Source: Streptomyces sp. NRRL B-24484
GTDB taxonomy: Bacteria; Actinomycetota; Actinomycetes; Streptomycetales; Streptomycetaceae
Reading direction: 5' to 3'
Assembly: GCF_000717715.1 (NCBI RefSeq)
Contig: NZ_JOAI01000052.1
Coordinates: 1-45,831 of the forward strand
Length of the DNA: 45,831 nucleotides
Each line of letters starts with the position of its first letter. Positions within the stretch are counted from its first letter, which is position 1. Positions 7,005 to 15,199 of the stretch are shown one piece after another. The translations under genes and the position numbers were made by a program. The notes under the pieces are model-generated. The model had not been told where the DNA came from. It ran no database searches and saw nothing but the letters and a program-made list of their open reading frames with translations.

Positions 7005-8852
7005 GTGAACGACTACCCCCCGATTGCGGACCACGGCATCGTCGGCGATCTGCAGACGGCGGCGCTGATCGCCGCCGACGGCACCGTCGACTGGTGGTGC
7101 ACCCCCCGGTTCGACTCCCCCAGCGTGTTCGCCTCGCTGCTCGACAGTGACCGCGGCGGCTTCTGCCGGCTGGCCGCCGACGTCGGCGACGAGGCGACCG
7201 TCCGGCAGCTGTACCTGCCGGACACGGCCGTCCTGATCACCCGGTTCATGGCGCCCGGCGGGGTCGGCGAGGTCGTCGACTTCATGCCGCCCGATCCCTC
7301 GTCGACGCCGTCGTCCCGGCACCGGCTGATCCGGGCGGCGCGGGTGGTGCGCGGCACGCTGCCCTTCGAGCTGCTGTGCCGGCCGCGTTTCGACTACGGC
7401 CGGGCGCCGCACGGACTGACCCGGCTCGACGACGGGTCGGTGCTGTTCAGCGGCCCCGGCACGGACCTGCACCTGCAGGCGACCGCGCCGATCGCGCTGC
7501 ACCCCGACGGCACCGACGTGTCCGCCCGGTTCACGCTGCGCGCCGGGGAGCGCGCCGCCGTGGTGCTCACCAGCGAGTCGGGCGAGCCGGGCACGCTCAG
7601 CGGCCGGCCGGGCGGTCCGGCTCCCACCGGCGAGAGGATCACCGCCGAGTTCGAGGCGTGCACCAAGTTCTGGCTGCACTGGCTGCGGTCCTGCCGCTAC
7701 CGCGGCCGCTGGCACGAGATGGTGACCCGTTCGGCGATCACCCTCAAGCTCCTGACGTACGCCCCCACCGGCGCGCCGATCGCCGCCGCCACCATGGGCC
7801 TGCCCGAGCAGATCGGCGGGGAGCGGAACTGGGACTACCGCTACACCTGGGTGCGCGACGCCTCGCTGTCCGTCCGGGCGCTGATCGACCTCGGCTTCGT
7901 CACGGAGGCGAACGCCTTCCGCCGCTGGCTGCGGGACCGGCTGGACGCCGGCGGGACGGCCTCGGGCGAGCCGTTGCAGATCATGTACCGGGTGGACGGC
8001 GAGCCGCACCTCACCGAGGAGGTGCTGGAGCACCTGGAGGGCTACCGGCAGTCCGCGCCGGTGCGGGCCGGCAATGCCGCGGCCGACCAGATCCAGCTCG
8101 ACATCTACGGCGAGGCCGCGTACGCCCTCGCCCAGGCCGTGGACACCGGCGCGATCCGCGGCTGGCGCGCGTTCGCCGGCGTCGTGGACTGGCTCGCCGA
8201 GAACTGGGACCGGCCCGACGAGGGCATCTGGGAGACCCGCGGTGGCCGCCAGAACTTCACCTACAGCCGTCTGATGACGTGGGTCGCCTTCGACCGGGCG
8301 ATCCGGCTGGCCACCGCGCACTCCCGCCCCGGCGACATCCCCCGCTGGCGGGCCGAACGCGACGCGGTGTTCCGGCAGATCGTGGACCGCGGGTGGAGCG
8401 AGAAGCGCAGCGCCTTCGTCCAGCACTTCGACACCGATGTCCTCGACGCGTCCCTGCTCCTCATGCCGAAGGTCGGGTTCCTCTCCCCGAAGGACCCGGA
8501 GTGGCTCACCACCCTGGACGCCATGGACAGCGAACTCGTCAGTGACAGCCTGGTCTACCGGTACGACCCCGCCGCCTCGCCGGACGGCCTGCGCGGCTCC
8601 GAGGGCACCTTCAACCTGTGCACCTTCCTGTACGTGGAGGCACTCGCCCGGGCCGGGCGGCTCGACCAGGCCCGGTACGCCTTCGACAAGATGCTCACCT
8701 ACGCCAACCACGTCGGCCTGTTCGCCGAGGAGATCGGCCCCTCCGGCGAGCAGCTGGGCAACTTCCCGCAGGCGTTCACCCACCTGGCCCTGATCGACGC
8801 GGCCCTCGCTCTGGACGAGGAGCTCGACCGCGCCGAGCGCCGGACCGGCTGA
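7005..8852 (+). CDS. Glycoside hydrolase family 15 protein (glucoamylase/trehalase-like)
   Basis: 615 aa from GTG 7005 behind GAGGAGG (6994-7000); the open frame extends to 6855 but lacks a comparable ribosome site. It begins YPPIADHGIVGDLQTAALIAADGTVDWWCTPRFDSPSVFA, the standard N-terminal domain of actinobacterial GH15 proteins. The catalytic (alpha/alpha)6 barrel has ERNWDYRYTWVRDASLSVRAL at about 287-307, and the end holds GSEGTFNLCTFLYVEALARAG and NHVGLFAEEIGPSGEQLGNFPQAFTHLALI, typical of the second catalytic Glu region. No signal peptide, so it acts inside the cell, probably on maltodextrin, isomalto-oligosaccharide or trehalose; actinobacterial homologues include trehalases. Substrate not decidable. 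Confidence 0.9.
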   Translation: MNDYPPIADHGIVGDLQTAALIAADGTVDWWCTPRFDSPSVFASLLDSDRGGFCRLAADVGDEATVRQLYLPDTAVLITRFMAPGGVGEVVDFMPPDPSSTPSSRHRLIRAARVVRGTLPFELLCRPRFDYGRAPHGLTRLDDGSVLFSGPGTDLHLQATAPIALHPDGTDVSARFTLRAGERAAVVLTSESGEPGTLSGRPGGPAPTGERITAEFEACTKFWLHWLRSCRYRGRWHEMVTRSAITLKLLTYAPTGAPIAAATMGLPEQIGGERNWDYRYTWVRDASLSVRALIDLGFVTEANAFRRWLRDRLDAGGTASGEPLQIMYRVDGEPHLTEEVLEHLEGYRQSAPVRAGNAAADQIQLDIYGEAAYALAQAVDTGAIRGWRAFAGVVDWLAENWDRPDEGIWETRGGRQNFTYSRLMTWVAFDRAIRLATAHSRPGDIPRWRAERDAVFRQIVDRGWSEKRSAFVQHFDTDVLDASLLLMPKVGFLSPKDPEWLTTLDAMDSELVSDSLVYRYDPAASPDGLRGSEGTFNLCTFLYVEALARAGRLDQARYAFDKMLTYANHVGLFAEEIGPSGEQLGNFPQAFTHLALIDAALALDEELDRAERRTG

Positions 8853-8899
8853 CACACCGCCGGCCGCTCCGGGCTCTCCCGGGGCGGCCGGCGGTGTGT
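8852..8899. terminator. Perfect 16-bp bidirectional terminator
   Basis: Left arm 8852-8867 and right arm 8884-8899 are exact complements, beginning at the GH15 stop codon and ending just before the converging exporter's stop. The 16-nt loop contains a nested CCGGG/CCCGG hairpin. Confidence 0.75.
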
Positions 8900-8912
8900 C
8901 GTGCGGGGCGGC

Positions 8913-10352
8913 TCACCGCTGCTGGGGGGCGCCCGGGGGTGCTCCCGTCCCGGCGCGGTCGGCCGCGGGCCGCTGGACGCGCGGGAGCAGTGCGGCGGCC
9001 GCCAGCCCGCCGAGGCCGACGACACCGAGCGCGGCCATCGCGGCCGCGTACGCGCCCTTGCTGAGCCCCGACACCAGGATCGTGCCGGCGACGGCCGTGC
9101 CGAGCGAGGAGCCGAGGTTGGAGATGCTCCGCGACAGGCCGGAGATCTCGCCCTGCTGCGACTCCGGGAAGCAGGACTGGACGACGTTGACGGAGGGGGT
9201 GAGCATCACGCCCAGGCCGAGGCCGATCAGCAGCAGGCCGGGGGCGAACGCCCACGGGCTCGGCGATCCGGCGACCAGGGCGAGGAGCACGGCGATGCCG
9301 GCGATCGTGACGACGAACCCGGCCATGATCAGGGTGCGCTGCGGGCGGCGCCGGGCCAGCTTCTCGGCGGCCAGCGAGGAGGCGAGGATGCCGAGGGTCG
9401 CGGCGGTGAAGATGACGCCGGTCTGGATCGCGTCGTAGCCGCGGACGACCTGCAGGTAGGCGGCGACGGTGAAGGAGACGCCCATCAGCATCAGCCACTG
9501 GGTGTTCTGGGTGACCAGGCCCAGGTTCGAGGTGCGGTTGCGGAACAGCTCCGTCGACAGCAGCGCCTCGCGGCCGGCGCGTTCCCGGCCGCGCACCCAG
9601 GCGAAGAAGCCGGCCAGTACCAGCGCGCCGGCGAGCAGCAGGCCCAGCGCGAGCCAGCCGTTGTTGTCCACGGCCAGGATGCCGGTCACCAGCAGCACCA
9701 GGCCGCCGGCCGACAGCACGGCGCCGACCGTGTCGAATGGCCGGGTGGGGTCGGGTGGCAGCGGGTCGTCGAGCCCGCGGCTGAGCACCACGATCACCAC
9801 GATCACCAGGGCCTGGAAGACGAACGCGGCCCGCCAGCTGATCGCGCTGGTGATCAGCCCGCCGATCAGCGGACCGGCGGCCGCCCCGATCCCGCCCATC
9901 GCCATGATCGCGCCGAAGGCGCGCGCCCGGGACGCCGTGTCGGTGAACAGCAGCGTCGTCAGGATGTAGACCGGCGGGATCAGCAGCGCCGTGCCGACGC
10001 CCTCCAGGATCGAGTTCCCGAGGATCAGCACGCCCAGCCCCGGCGCGGCCGCGCTGAGCACCGCCCCGATGCCGTAGACCACGAGCCCCGCGATCAGGCA
10101 GCGCTTGCGGCCCCACTTGTCGGTCAGCTTGCCGCCCGGGATCATCAGCGCGGCCATCACCAGCAGGAAGATCGTGATCGCCACCTGGACGCCCTGCACG
10201 GTGGTGTCCAGGTCCTCGCTGATGTCGTTGATCATCACGTTCATGTTGGAGCCGGCGAAGCTGCAGATGAACTGCGCCAACGCCAGCGGGGCCAGGACGC
10301 GGCGCGCCCCCGCCGCACTTCCCGCGGCCCCCGCTGCTGCCGTTCCCGCCAT
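8913..10352 (-). CDS. MFS drug exporter, DHA2 (EmrB/QacA-like) family
   Basis: 479 aa from ATG 10352; an upstream ATG at 10457 would add Arg/Gly-rich sequence without hydrophobic character. The chain is almost continuous hydrophobic helices, consistent with the 14-helix DHA2 layout. Signatures: GGKLTDKWGRKRCLIAGLVVYGIGAVLSA (MFS motif A, residues about 75-105), ILEGVGTALLIPPVYIL, and GAIMAMGGIGAAAGPLIGGLI (motif C of antiporters). Predicted proton-driven export of a toxic or self-made small molecule across the inner membrane. No TetR or MarR gene is adjacent, so the regulator is not apparent. Confidence 0.88.
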   Translation of the reverse strand: MAGTAAAGAAGSAAGARRVLAPLALAQFICSFAGSNMNVMINDISEDLDTTVQGVQVAITIFLLVMAALMIPGGKLTDKWGRKRCLIAGLVVYGIGAVLSAAAPGLGVLILGNSILEGVGTALLIPPVYILTTLLFTDTASRARAFGAIMAMGGIGAAAGPLIGGLITSAISWRAAFVFQALVIVVIVVLSRGLDDPLPPDPTRPFDTVGAVLSAGGLVLLVTGILAVDNNGWLALGLLLAGALVLAGFFAWVRGRERAGREALLSTELFRNRTSNLGLVTQNTQWLMLMGVSFTVAAYLQVVRGYDAIQTGVIFTAATLGILASSLAAEKLARRRPQRTLIMAGFVVTIAGIAVLLALVAGSPSPWAFAPGLLLIGLGLGVMLTPSVNVVQSCFPESQQGEISGLSRSISNLGSSLGTAVAGTILVSGLSKGAYAAAMAALGVVGLGGLAAAALLPRVQRPAADRAGTGAPPGAPQQR

Positions 10353-10623
10353 GCCGTCACCCGCCTGTCCGCGTCCGACACCCAGAGCCGCAGCCACGCC
10401 GACCCGCCCTCCGGAGGCGGCACGGCGCAGCGGCCACCACGACCGTCGCACGAACACCCACCCGGCACGACCTCGGACACGCGGCAGGACGCGTACGAGC
10501 CCGGCGGCCGGCGGCGTGGCGGACCCTCGCCCGGGACCGTCGAGGAGGCGTGCGGCCCGTGCGCCGCACCGGCTCCGGGGTGGTGGCCCGCGCTGCCGTA
10601 CGCTGCCGGGCGGGACGGACCAC

Positions 10624-10650
10624 CGGCCCGGGCGTTACGTGCCCGGGCCG
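10624..10650. promoter_or_regulatory. Strong hairpin in the leader of the 10675 gene
   Basis: CGGCCCGGGC / GCCCGGGCCG perfect 10-bp arms, 7-nt loop GTTACGT, ending 24 bp before the start codon. Could be a terminator, attenuator or dyad operator. Apart from this, the 10353-10674 gap shows only divergent promoter space. Confidence 0.35.
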
Positions 10651-10674
10651 CGCGAGAGGCGGGGGCGGGCGGCG

Positions 10675-11022
10675 ATGGCGGACACCGGGCAGGACGAGTA
10701 CTGCGCCCTCTACCTGAGCGGCGTCGACCGCCCCGGTGCGGCCGGGCTCGTCGCCGCCGCCCTCGGGGCGGTGCCGGACGGGCACCTCGTCCGCAGTGGT
10801 GGCGTGGAGTTCGAGGTCCTGCGCAACCCCGGTGCCGGGCGCGCCGCGGACTTCCTCGGCTGGCCGCTCAAGATCGAGGCCGAGGGGCCCCGCGCGGCCG
10901 CCGTGGACGCCGTCTCGCGCGTCCTCGCGGCCGCGTGGGCGCGGGGGTGCCGGGCCGTTGCCGCCTGCGACTTCGAGGACGAGCTGCCCCGGCTCGGCGG
11001 CATCGGCCGGAGCGGTGCCTGA
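10675..11022 (+). CDS. Small hypothetical protein, 115 aa
   Basis: Begins MADTGQDEYCALYLSGVDRPGAAG at ATG 10675. The alternating hydrophobic pattern (EYCALYLSG, GVEFEVLRNP, FLGWPLKIEAEG, CRAVAACDFEDELP) suggests a compact alpha/beta protein, cytoplasmic and without membrane segments. I do not recognise the family. The frame is open upstream but a GC-rich hairpin lies there. Codon bias at third positions is native. It converges on the S1 protease with a strong shared terminator. Confidence 0.7.
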   Translation: MADTGQDEYCALYLSGVDRPGAAGLVAAALGAVPDGHLVRSGGVEFEVLRNPGAGRAADFLGWPLKIEAEGPRAAAVDAVSRVLAAAWARGCRAVAACDFEDELPRLGGIGRSGA

Positions 11023-11100
11023 TCCGCGGCGGTGACGCACGCGGCGCCGGGTGCGGTGCGCCGGCCGCGGCAGTGCGCTGCGGACGTCCACCGGCACCCT

Positions 11101-11142
11101 CGCCCGCCGGGGGTGCACCGTGTGCGGCACCCCCGGCGGGCG
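11101..11142. terminator. Perfect 16-bp bidirectional terminator
   Basis: Arms 11101-11116 and 11127-11142 are exact complements with a 10-nt loop, between the convergent 115-aa gene and the serine protease (stop at 11149). Confidence 0.75.
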
Positions 11143-11148
11143 GTTCGG

Positions 11149-12450
11149 TCAGGTGTGCGGGTTCAGGTCGATGCCGAGGGCGTTGATGATGTCCGGGGCT
11201 TCGGTCCAGTAGATGTCGGTGTTCCCGCCGCCGGCGGAGACGATGCCGCGGGCGCGGCGGTCCGTCCGGTTGGTGATGCTGAAGACCAGGGCGCCGGAGT
11301 CGCCCTGCATGCCGGCCCAGCTGGTGTGGTGGCCCTTGACGCCGCGGACGTTGTGCCAGGAGCCGTCCGACCACTGGAAGCGGTAGCGGTAGTCCGAGTC
11401 CTGGACCTTGATGCCGCAGGGGACGCCGTGGCCCTTGTAGTAGGAGCGCGCGCCGTCCTGGCAGACCGACTGGCCGTTGTAGGAGTAGGAGGCGCCCTTG
11501 ACGCGGTACCACTTGCCCTTGGGCTTGTCGGCCTCGTCGGAGTTGGTGCCGGCGCCGTTGCGGCCGCTGGTCAGGATCGCCTGGGCGTCCCAGTAGGGGT
11601 TGGTGTTGACGACCCGTCCGACCTTGTGGCCGAGGGCGAAGCCGAAGTCGCCCTCGGAGTCGCCCTCACCGTAGACGTCGGTGGCGTTGCGGAAGCAGTG
11701 GGCGGCGGTGATCAGGTAGTCCTCGCCCACGCCGTTCTCCAGGGCCATGCCGGCGGTGCACTGGGTACGCGCGCCGCTCGTGTGGCTGGAGCCGATCAGC
11801 ACGTCGCCGCCGATGAACGGGGCGCTGTCGTTCCACCGCCAGGACGTGGCCTCGACCGGGTCGCCCTCGACGACGGTGACGGGCGCGCCCGCGGTGCCGG
11901 TGATGCCGGCGGCGACCTTCGTCCGGACGGCGTCGAGCTTGCCCTTCCTGCTGGACACGGTGAGGCCCGAGTTGTCCGGGTTGACCGAGACGGAGAGCAC
12001 CTCGGGCTCGGCGGTCAGGCCGGTGGTGGCGTCGTCGGCTCCGAGGAGCCGGTCGGCCTGGGCGTCCAGGTCCTTCATCGTGTACTTGGCCGACGCGACC
12101 TTGATCAGCCCGGTGTCGATGGCCGGGTGGGCGGCCTTGGCCGCGGCGATCAGCTGCTGTCCCTGCTGGGGGTCGGTCACGTACAGGGTGACCTTTCCGC
12201 CGTCCTCGTCCACAAACAGGTTGCCGTAGCTGTCGGCGTAGGCCTTGCGACCCTGCTCGCCGAGGGCGTCCGCGACCGCGCTCAGCGGTTCGGCCTTCGC
12301 GGCGAGCGAAAGGATCGCGGAGTCCGTGTCCGGCGCGTCCCCGTCGCCGTCCTTGGCCTGCGCGGCATTGATCCCCGTCACGAGGATCGAACCGGCCACC
12401 AGCGCGGTGGCCATGACCGCGGCCAGGGTGTTCTTGTGCAGAACCGTCAA
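11149..12450 (-). CDS. Secreted chymotrypsin-fold serine protease, S1 family, with propeptide
   Basis: 433 aa. TTG 12450 is chosen because AAGGGGG lies 5 nt upstream; an ATG just before it is out of frame and stops at once. A signal peptide (residues 1-32, hydrophobic core LAAVMATALVAGSILVTG, AQA cleavage) precedes an about 170-residue pro-region containing VTDPQQGQQLIAAA. The catalytic triad is readable: H251 in ITAAHC, D288 in NPYWDAQ, S385 in MQGDSGA. The catalytic domain is larger than a typical alpha-lytic-type enzyme, with a Trp/Tyr-rich insertion (FQWSDGSWHNV). Expected to degrade extracellular protein. An upstream dyad at 12468 may control it. Confidence 0.9.
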   Translation of the reverse strand: MTVLHKNTLAAVMATALVAGSILVTGINAAQAKDGDGDAPDTDSAILSLAAKAEPLSAVADALGEQGRKAYADSYGNLFVDEDGGKVTLYVTDPQQGQQLIAAAKAAHPAIDTGLIKVASAKYTMKDLDAQADRLLGADDATTGLTAEPEVLSVSVNPDNSGLTVSSRKGKLDAVRTKVAAGITGTAGAPVTVVEGDPVEATSWRWNDSAPFIGGDVLIGSSHTSGARTQCTAGMALENGVGEDYLITAAHCFRNATDVYGEGDSEGDFGFALGHKVGRVVNTNPYWDAQAILTSGRNGAGTNSDEADKPKGKWYRVKGASYSYNGQSVCQDGARSYYKGHGVPCGIKVQDSDYRYRFQWSDGSWHNVRGVKGHHTSWAGMQGDSGALVFSITNRTDRRARGIVSAGGGNTDIYWTEAPDIINALGIDLNPHT

Positions 12451-12467
12451 AACATCCCCCTTGCACG

Positions 12468-12488
12468 ACAGTTCGTTTTTCGAACTGT
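12468..12488. promoter_or_regulatory. Inverted repeat just upstream of the S1 protease
   Basis: ACAGTTCG and CGAACTGT perfect 8-bp arms separated by TTTTT, 18 bp before the TTG start, in a locally AT-rich pocket. Operator or 5'-UTR hairpin. The remaining 12489-13062 gap shows no convincing gene; a 21-codon frame at 12818-12883 is noted separately. Confidence 0.4.
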
Positions 12489-12817
12489 TGACGTGGGTTA
12501 TTCAAACCAGGCCGGCGCCGCCGACGCAAATCGCACAACCGGCCGGGTCCTGCACCGCCGACCGGAATATCGGGCTCCCTTTTCTCCGGCGGATCGCCGG
12601 GCGGGCACCCCCGCCGCGGACCTGCCGGGCGGGCCACCCGCCCGCCCTCCACCGCCGCGGGAAAAGGTCCTGGAAATCGCCGCCGGGAGCCGGGACCGGA
12701 GGAATTCCACGGACGGATGAACTCGGATCACCGACGCTCTCGGCGACCGGCCGGCCGCAATGTCCCGACGGCCGGAATCGCTGGCCGCAGGCCTATCTGC
12801 ACGGAGGATGATTTCTC

Positions 12818-12883
12818 GTGACCGACGTGACCGACGTGATCGTGGCGGGCAGCGGTACGACCCGGATTGATGCCGACCCGTGA
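12818..12883 (+). other. Possible 21-aa mini-ORF (relic or leader)
   Basis: GTG 12818 behind GGAGGA encodes VTDVTDVIVAGSGTTRIDADP. The DVIVAGSG stretch looks like the beta1-loop of a nucleotide-binding fold, but the frame stops straight after. Either a decayed N-terminus or chance. Confidence 0.2.
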
Positions 12884-13062
12884 ATGGCGGCACAGCGTAC
12901 GCAGTGCCGAGGCCCCGGCCGGCGCGGCCTGCTGGAGGCTTCGCCGCGGTGGGCGCACGGTCCGGGTCGGCGGGCTCGTCGGCGGCATCGTCACGCCCGA
13001 GCCCGGCACGCCGCTGTGCCGGTTCGGGGCCGACGGGCCGCCGAGGCGCAGGGCGCTGGCGC

Positions 13063-13572
13063 TCAGACGGTCGCCCGTGCCGCGATCCGGTCGGCGCACA
13101 GGTGGTCGGCGACCAGGTGCAGGGTGTCGGTGAGGACCATCAGCCGGTCGAGGTCCGGGGTGGACGCGGCCAGGCCCACCGCATGCCCGGCCCTCCGGGC
13201 GTACTCGCCGGCCCGGGCGAGGGCGGCCACGCCGGCCTCGTCGCAGACCACGACGGCCCGCAGGTCGAGCGCCAGGCCGCCCGGGCAGGCGCGTGCGGCG
13301 GAGTACAGGGCCTCCGGCAGCTCCGGGGCGCAGCGGTCGTCGAGGGTGCCGGCGACCAGCATCAGGGTGCAGGCACCGCCCGCCGCCAGTTGCAGTGACA
13401 GGACGCCGTCGGCCAGGGTGCGGACGCCGAGCGGGCGCGGGCCGGGCCGACCGGCGGGTCCGCGGTCGGTGCGTCTGCCGCGGTCGCGTCTTCGGCCGCC
13501 GTGCCCGCGTTCGTCGCCGTTGCGTTCGCAGGTTCTGCGTTCGTCGCCCCTGCGGCCGTCGCGCTGGAGCAT
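13063..13572 (-). CDS. STAS-domain protein (anti-sigma factor antagonist-like)
   Basis: 169 aa from ATG 13572, with AGGAGG 7 nt upstream. The first ~45 residues are Arg/Gly/Asp-rich and disordered. From about residue 50 (VRTLADGVLSLQLAAGGACTLMLVAGTLDDRCAPELPEAL) to the end there is a single STAS-like alpha/beta domain; LALDLRAVVVCDEAGVAALARAGEYARRAGHAVGLAAS matches the strand-loop-helix that in SpoIIAA-type proteins carries the phosphorylatable Ser/Thr. Here that spot reads VVCDEAGV, with Asp rather than Ser, so partner switching by phosphorylation may be lost or mimicked. No anti-sigma kinase gene is nearby. Confidence 0.75.
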   Translation of the reverse strand: MLQRDGRRGDERRTCERNGDERGHGGRRRDRGRRTDRGPAGRPGPRPLGVRTLADGVLSLQLAAGGACTLMLVAGTLDDRCAPELPEALYSAARACPGGLALDLRAVVVCDEAGVAALARAGEYARRAGHAVGLAASTPDLDRLMVLTDTLHLVADHLCADRIAARATV

Positions 13573-13793
13573 TGCGTCACCTCCTGCTCTCGGGTACTCC
13601 CTGCCCGGACCGGTCTGTTCGAACCCGGTCGACCTGGCCCGACGCCTGCGCCCGCGGGATTCTCATCTGCGGCGCCGGTACGGCGGGTTGGACGATCGCA
13701 CCAGCGGTGCGGCACGCGCCGCGTGCACCTGTCGTTGCCGCCGGTCACGGAGCGCTTCGGCGGGAGGTTCGCCGCGGGGCTCTGGACCCGCGG

Positions 13794-14537
13794 TCAGCGG
13801 TCGCCACCGCGGTCGTGCAGCCACTGTTCGAAGTCGACCGCGACGATGCGTTCGTCGTGGACGCCGGCGGCCGCCTCGGAGGCGAGCCAGACGATGGGCG
13901 GGCCCATCACGGCCGGGTCCAGGAAGGTCCGGTTCCCCGGGGCGGTGTCCGGGGGGAGCATTCCGGTGGCGATCGGGCCGCCGGGCAGCAGCAGGTTGAC
14001 GGTGACACCGGAGCCGAGCAGGTCGGCGGCCATGATCCGGGAGAGCGACTCGCTGCCGGCCCGCGACGGGCCGTAGGGCACGAAGCCGGCCCGGTGCATG
14101 GTGGAGGCGCTCACCGCGATGTTGACGATGCGTCCGCCGCCGGCCGCCAGCATCCGCGGGACGGTCTCCCGCGCCATCAGGAAGTAGCCGGTCAGATTGG
14201 TGTCGACGACCGCGCGGAAGCCGTCCGGGGACACCTCCCAGAAGGCCTGCGGTTCCGTCATGAAGCGCGGGTTGACGGTGCGCATGCCGATCCCGGCGTT
14301 GTTCACCAGCATGTCGATGCCGTCGAGCCGGGACCACGCCTCGCCGACGGCCCGGGCCACCGACCTTTCGTCCCGGACGTCGAGTCCGATGCCGATCGCA
14401 CCGGGCAGCGCAGCGGCCGCTTCTGCCGCCTGTTCGGCGGACCTGCCGGTCAGCACGACCCGGGCACCCGCCGCGGCCAGGGCGGAGGCCATCGCGTGTC
14501 CCAGTCCGCTCGTGCCGCCGGTCACCAGCACCTTCAC
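13794..14537 (-). CDS. SDR-family oxidoreductase with YxxxR active site
   Basis: 247 aa from GTG 14537; the frame extends upstream to 14603 but that stretch is the promoter. A Rossmann fold: TGGTSGLG (TGxxxGxG, residues 7-14), LDVRD, and LVNNAGIG. The catalytic Tyr lies in PYGPSRAG, where the usual Lys of YxxxK is Arg; the upstream Ser block reads NIAVSAS. NAD(P)-dependent reduction or oxidation of an unknown carbonyl or alcohol, cytoplasmic. It is preceded by a promoter with the 19-bp spacer and central dyad typical of MerR-family activation. Confidence 0.88.
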   Translation of the reverse strand: MKVLVTGGTSGLGHAMASALAAAGARVVLTGRSAEQAAEAAAALPGAIGIGLDVRDERSVARAVGEAWSRLDGIDMLVNNAGIGMRTVNPRFMTEPQAFWEVSPDGFRAVVDTNLTGYFLMARETVPRMLAAGGGRIVNIAVSASTMHRAGFVPYGPSRAGSESLSRIMAADLLGSGVTVNLLLPGGPIATGMLPPDTAPGNRTFLDPAVMGPPIVWLASEAAAGVHDERIVAVDFEQWLHDRGGDR

Positions 14538-14572
14538 CGGTCCACCCCGTTCGTCGAAGCTCCCATGCCGCG

Positions 14573-14603
14573 ACGGTAGGCGTTGGAGCGCGCTCCAGGT
14601 CAA
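14573..14603 (-). promoter_or_regulatory. MerR-architecture promoter of the SDR gene
   Basis: On the minus strand: TTGACC (14603-14598), exactly 19 bp, then TACCGT (14578-14573). Inside the spacer lies the perfect palindrome TGGAGCGCGCTCCA (14584-14597). An over-long 19-bp spacer holding a dyad is the hallmark of MerR-regulated promoters. No MerR gene is in the window. Confidence 0.6.
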
Positions 14604-14690
14604 CCGACCGGCCGTCGACCGTCAGGCGACTCGGCGAAGTTGAGTACGCGTGCTCAGTCGCCGGGCCGGCGCGCGCGGGAGGCTCGGGCC

Positions 14691-15089
14691 ATGCGCCGAA
14701 CACTGCGGGGACACGCTCCCCTCCTGCTCCTGGTCCTGCTCCCCATGGCGGCCTGGGCCGCGTGGCTGGGCTGGGACCAGCACCGCGACGTGCACCCGGA
14801 CGGCTCGGTCTCCGGCCCGTACGAGGCCTGGCAGGTGATCGGGCTGGTGCTGACGCTGCTGGCGCCGGTGTGCTGGGCCGCGACCCGGCGCCATGTGGCG
14901 GCTGCGGTGAACGGCACCACGGCCGGGCTGACCGTCGCCGCCTACCTGGACTGGTCGGACGATGCCAGCGGTCTCTACCTGGTCGGCGTGGGAATGGTGA
15001 TGGTGGGGAGCCTCGTGGCGACCTCCGTGGTGGCCAACGCGGTCGCCGCCCTGACCGGGCGGGGCGGGGCGCGGCCGACCGCGGCCTGA
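14691..15089 (+). CDS. Small membrane protein, unrecognised
   Basis: 132 aa from ATG 14691; GGGAGG lies upstream. Four hydrophobic segments (about residues 10-25, 46-63, 72-86 and 93-122), the first preceded by MRRTLRGHAP, predict an inner-membrane protein with N-in topology. No motif recognised. Divergent from the SDR gene. Confidence 0.7.
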   Translation: MRRTLRGHAPLLLLVLLPMAAWAAWLGWDQHRDVHPDGSVSGPYEAWQVIGLVLTLLAPVCWAATRRHVAAAVNGTTAGLTVAAYLDWSDDASGLYLVGVGMVMVGSLVATSVVANAVAALTGRGGARPTAA

Positions 15090-15199
15090 GACCCCCGGGA
15101 CTTGCGGCCCGCCGTCCCGGAACCCGGCCGCCTCGCTGCGGAACCGCGCCGCCGGCCGCGGCTCCGGCCCGGCCCGCGGTACCGCCCCTCGGAGCGGGG

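Noticed and set aside
5745..8855. 1036-codon minus-strand ORF
   Set aside because: Only its last 287 codons (to ATG 6608) encode the MBL hydrolase; the remainder is antisense to the GH15 gene.
12867..13133. Plus-strand ORFs antisense to and before the STAS gene
   Set aside because: No RBS, Arg/Gly-rich translation and overlap with the STAS domain on the other strand.
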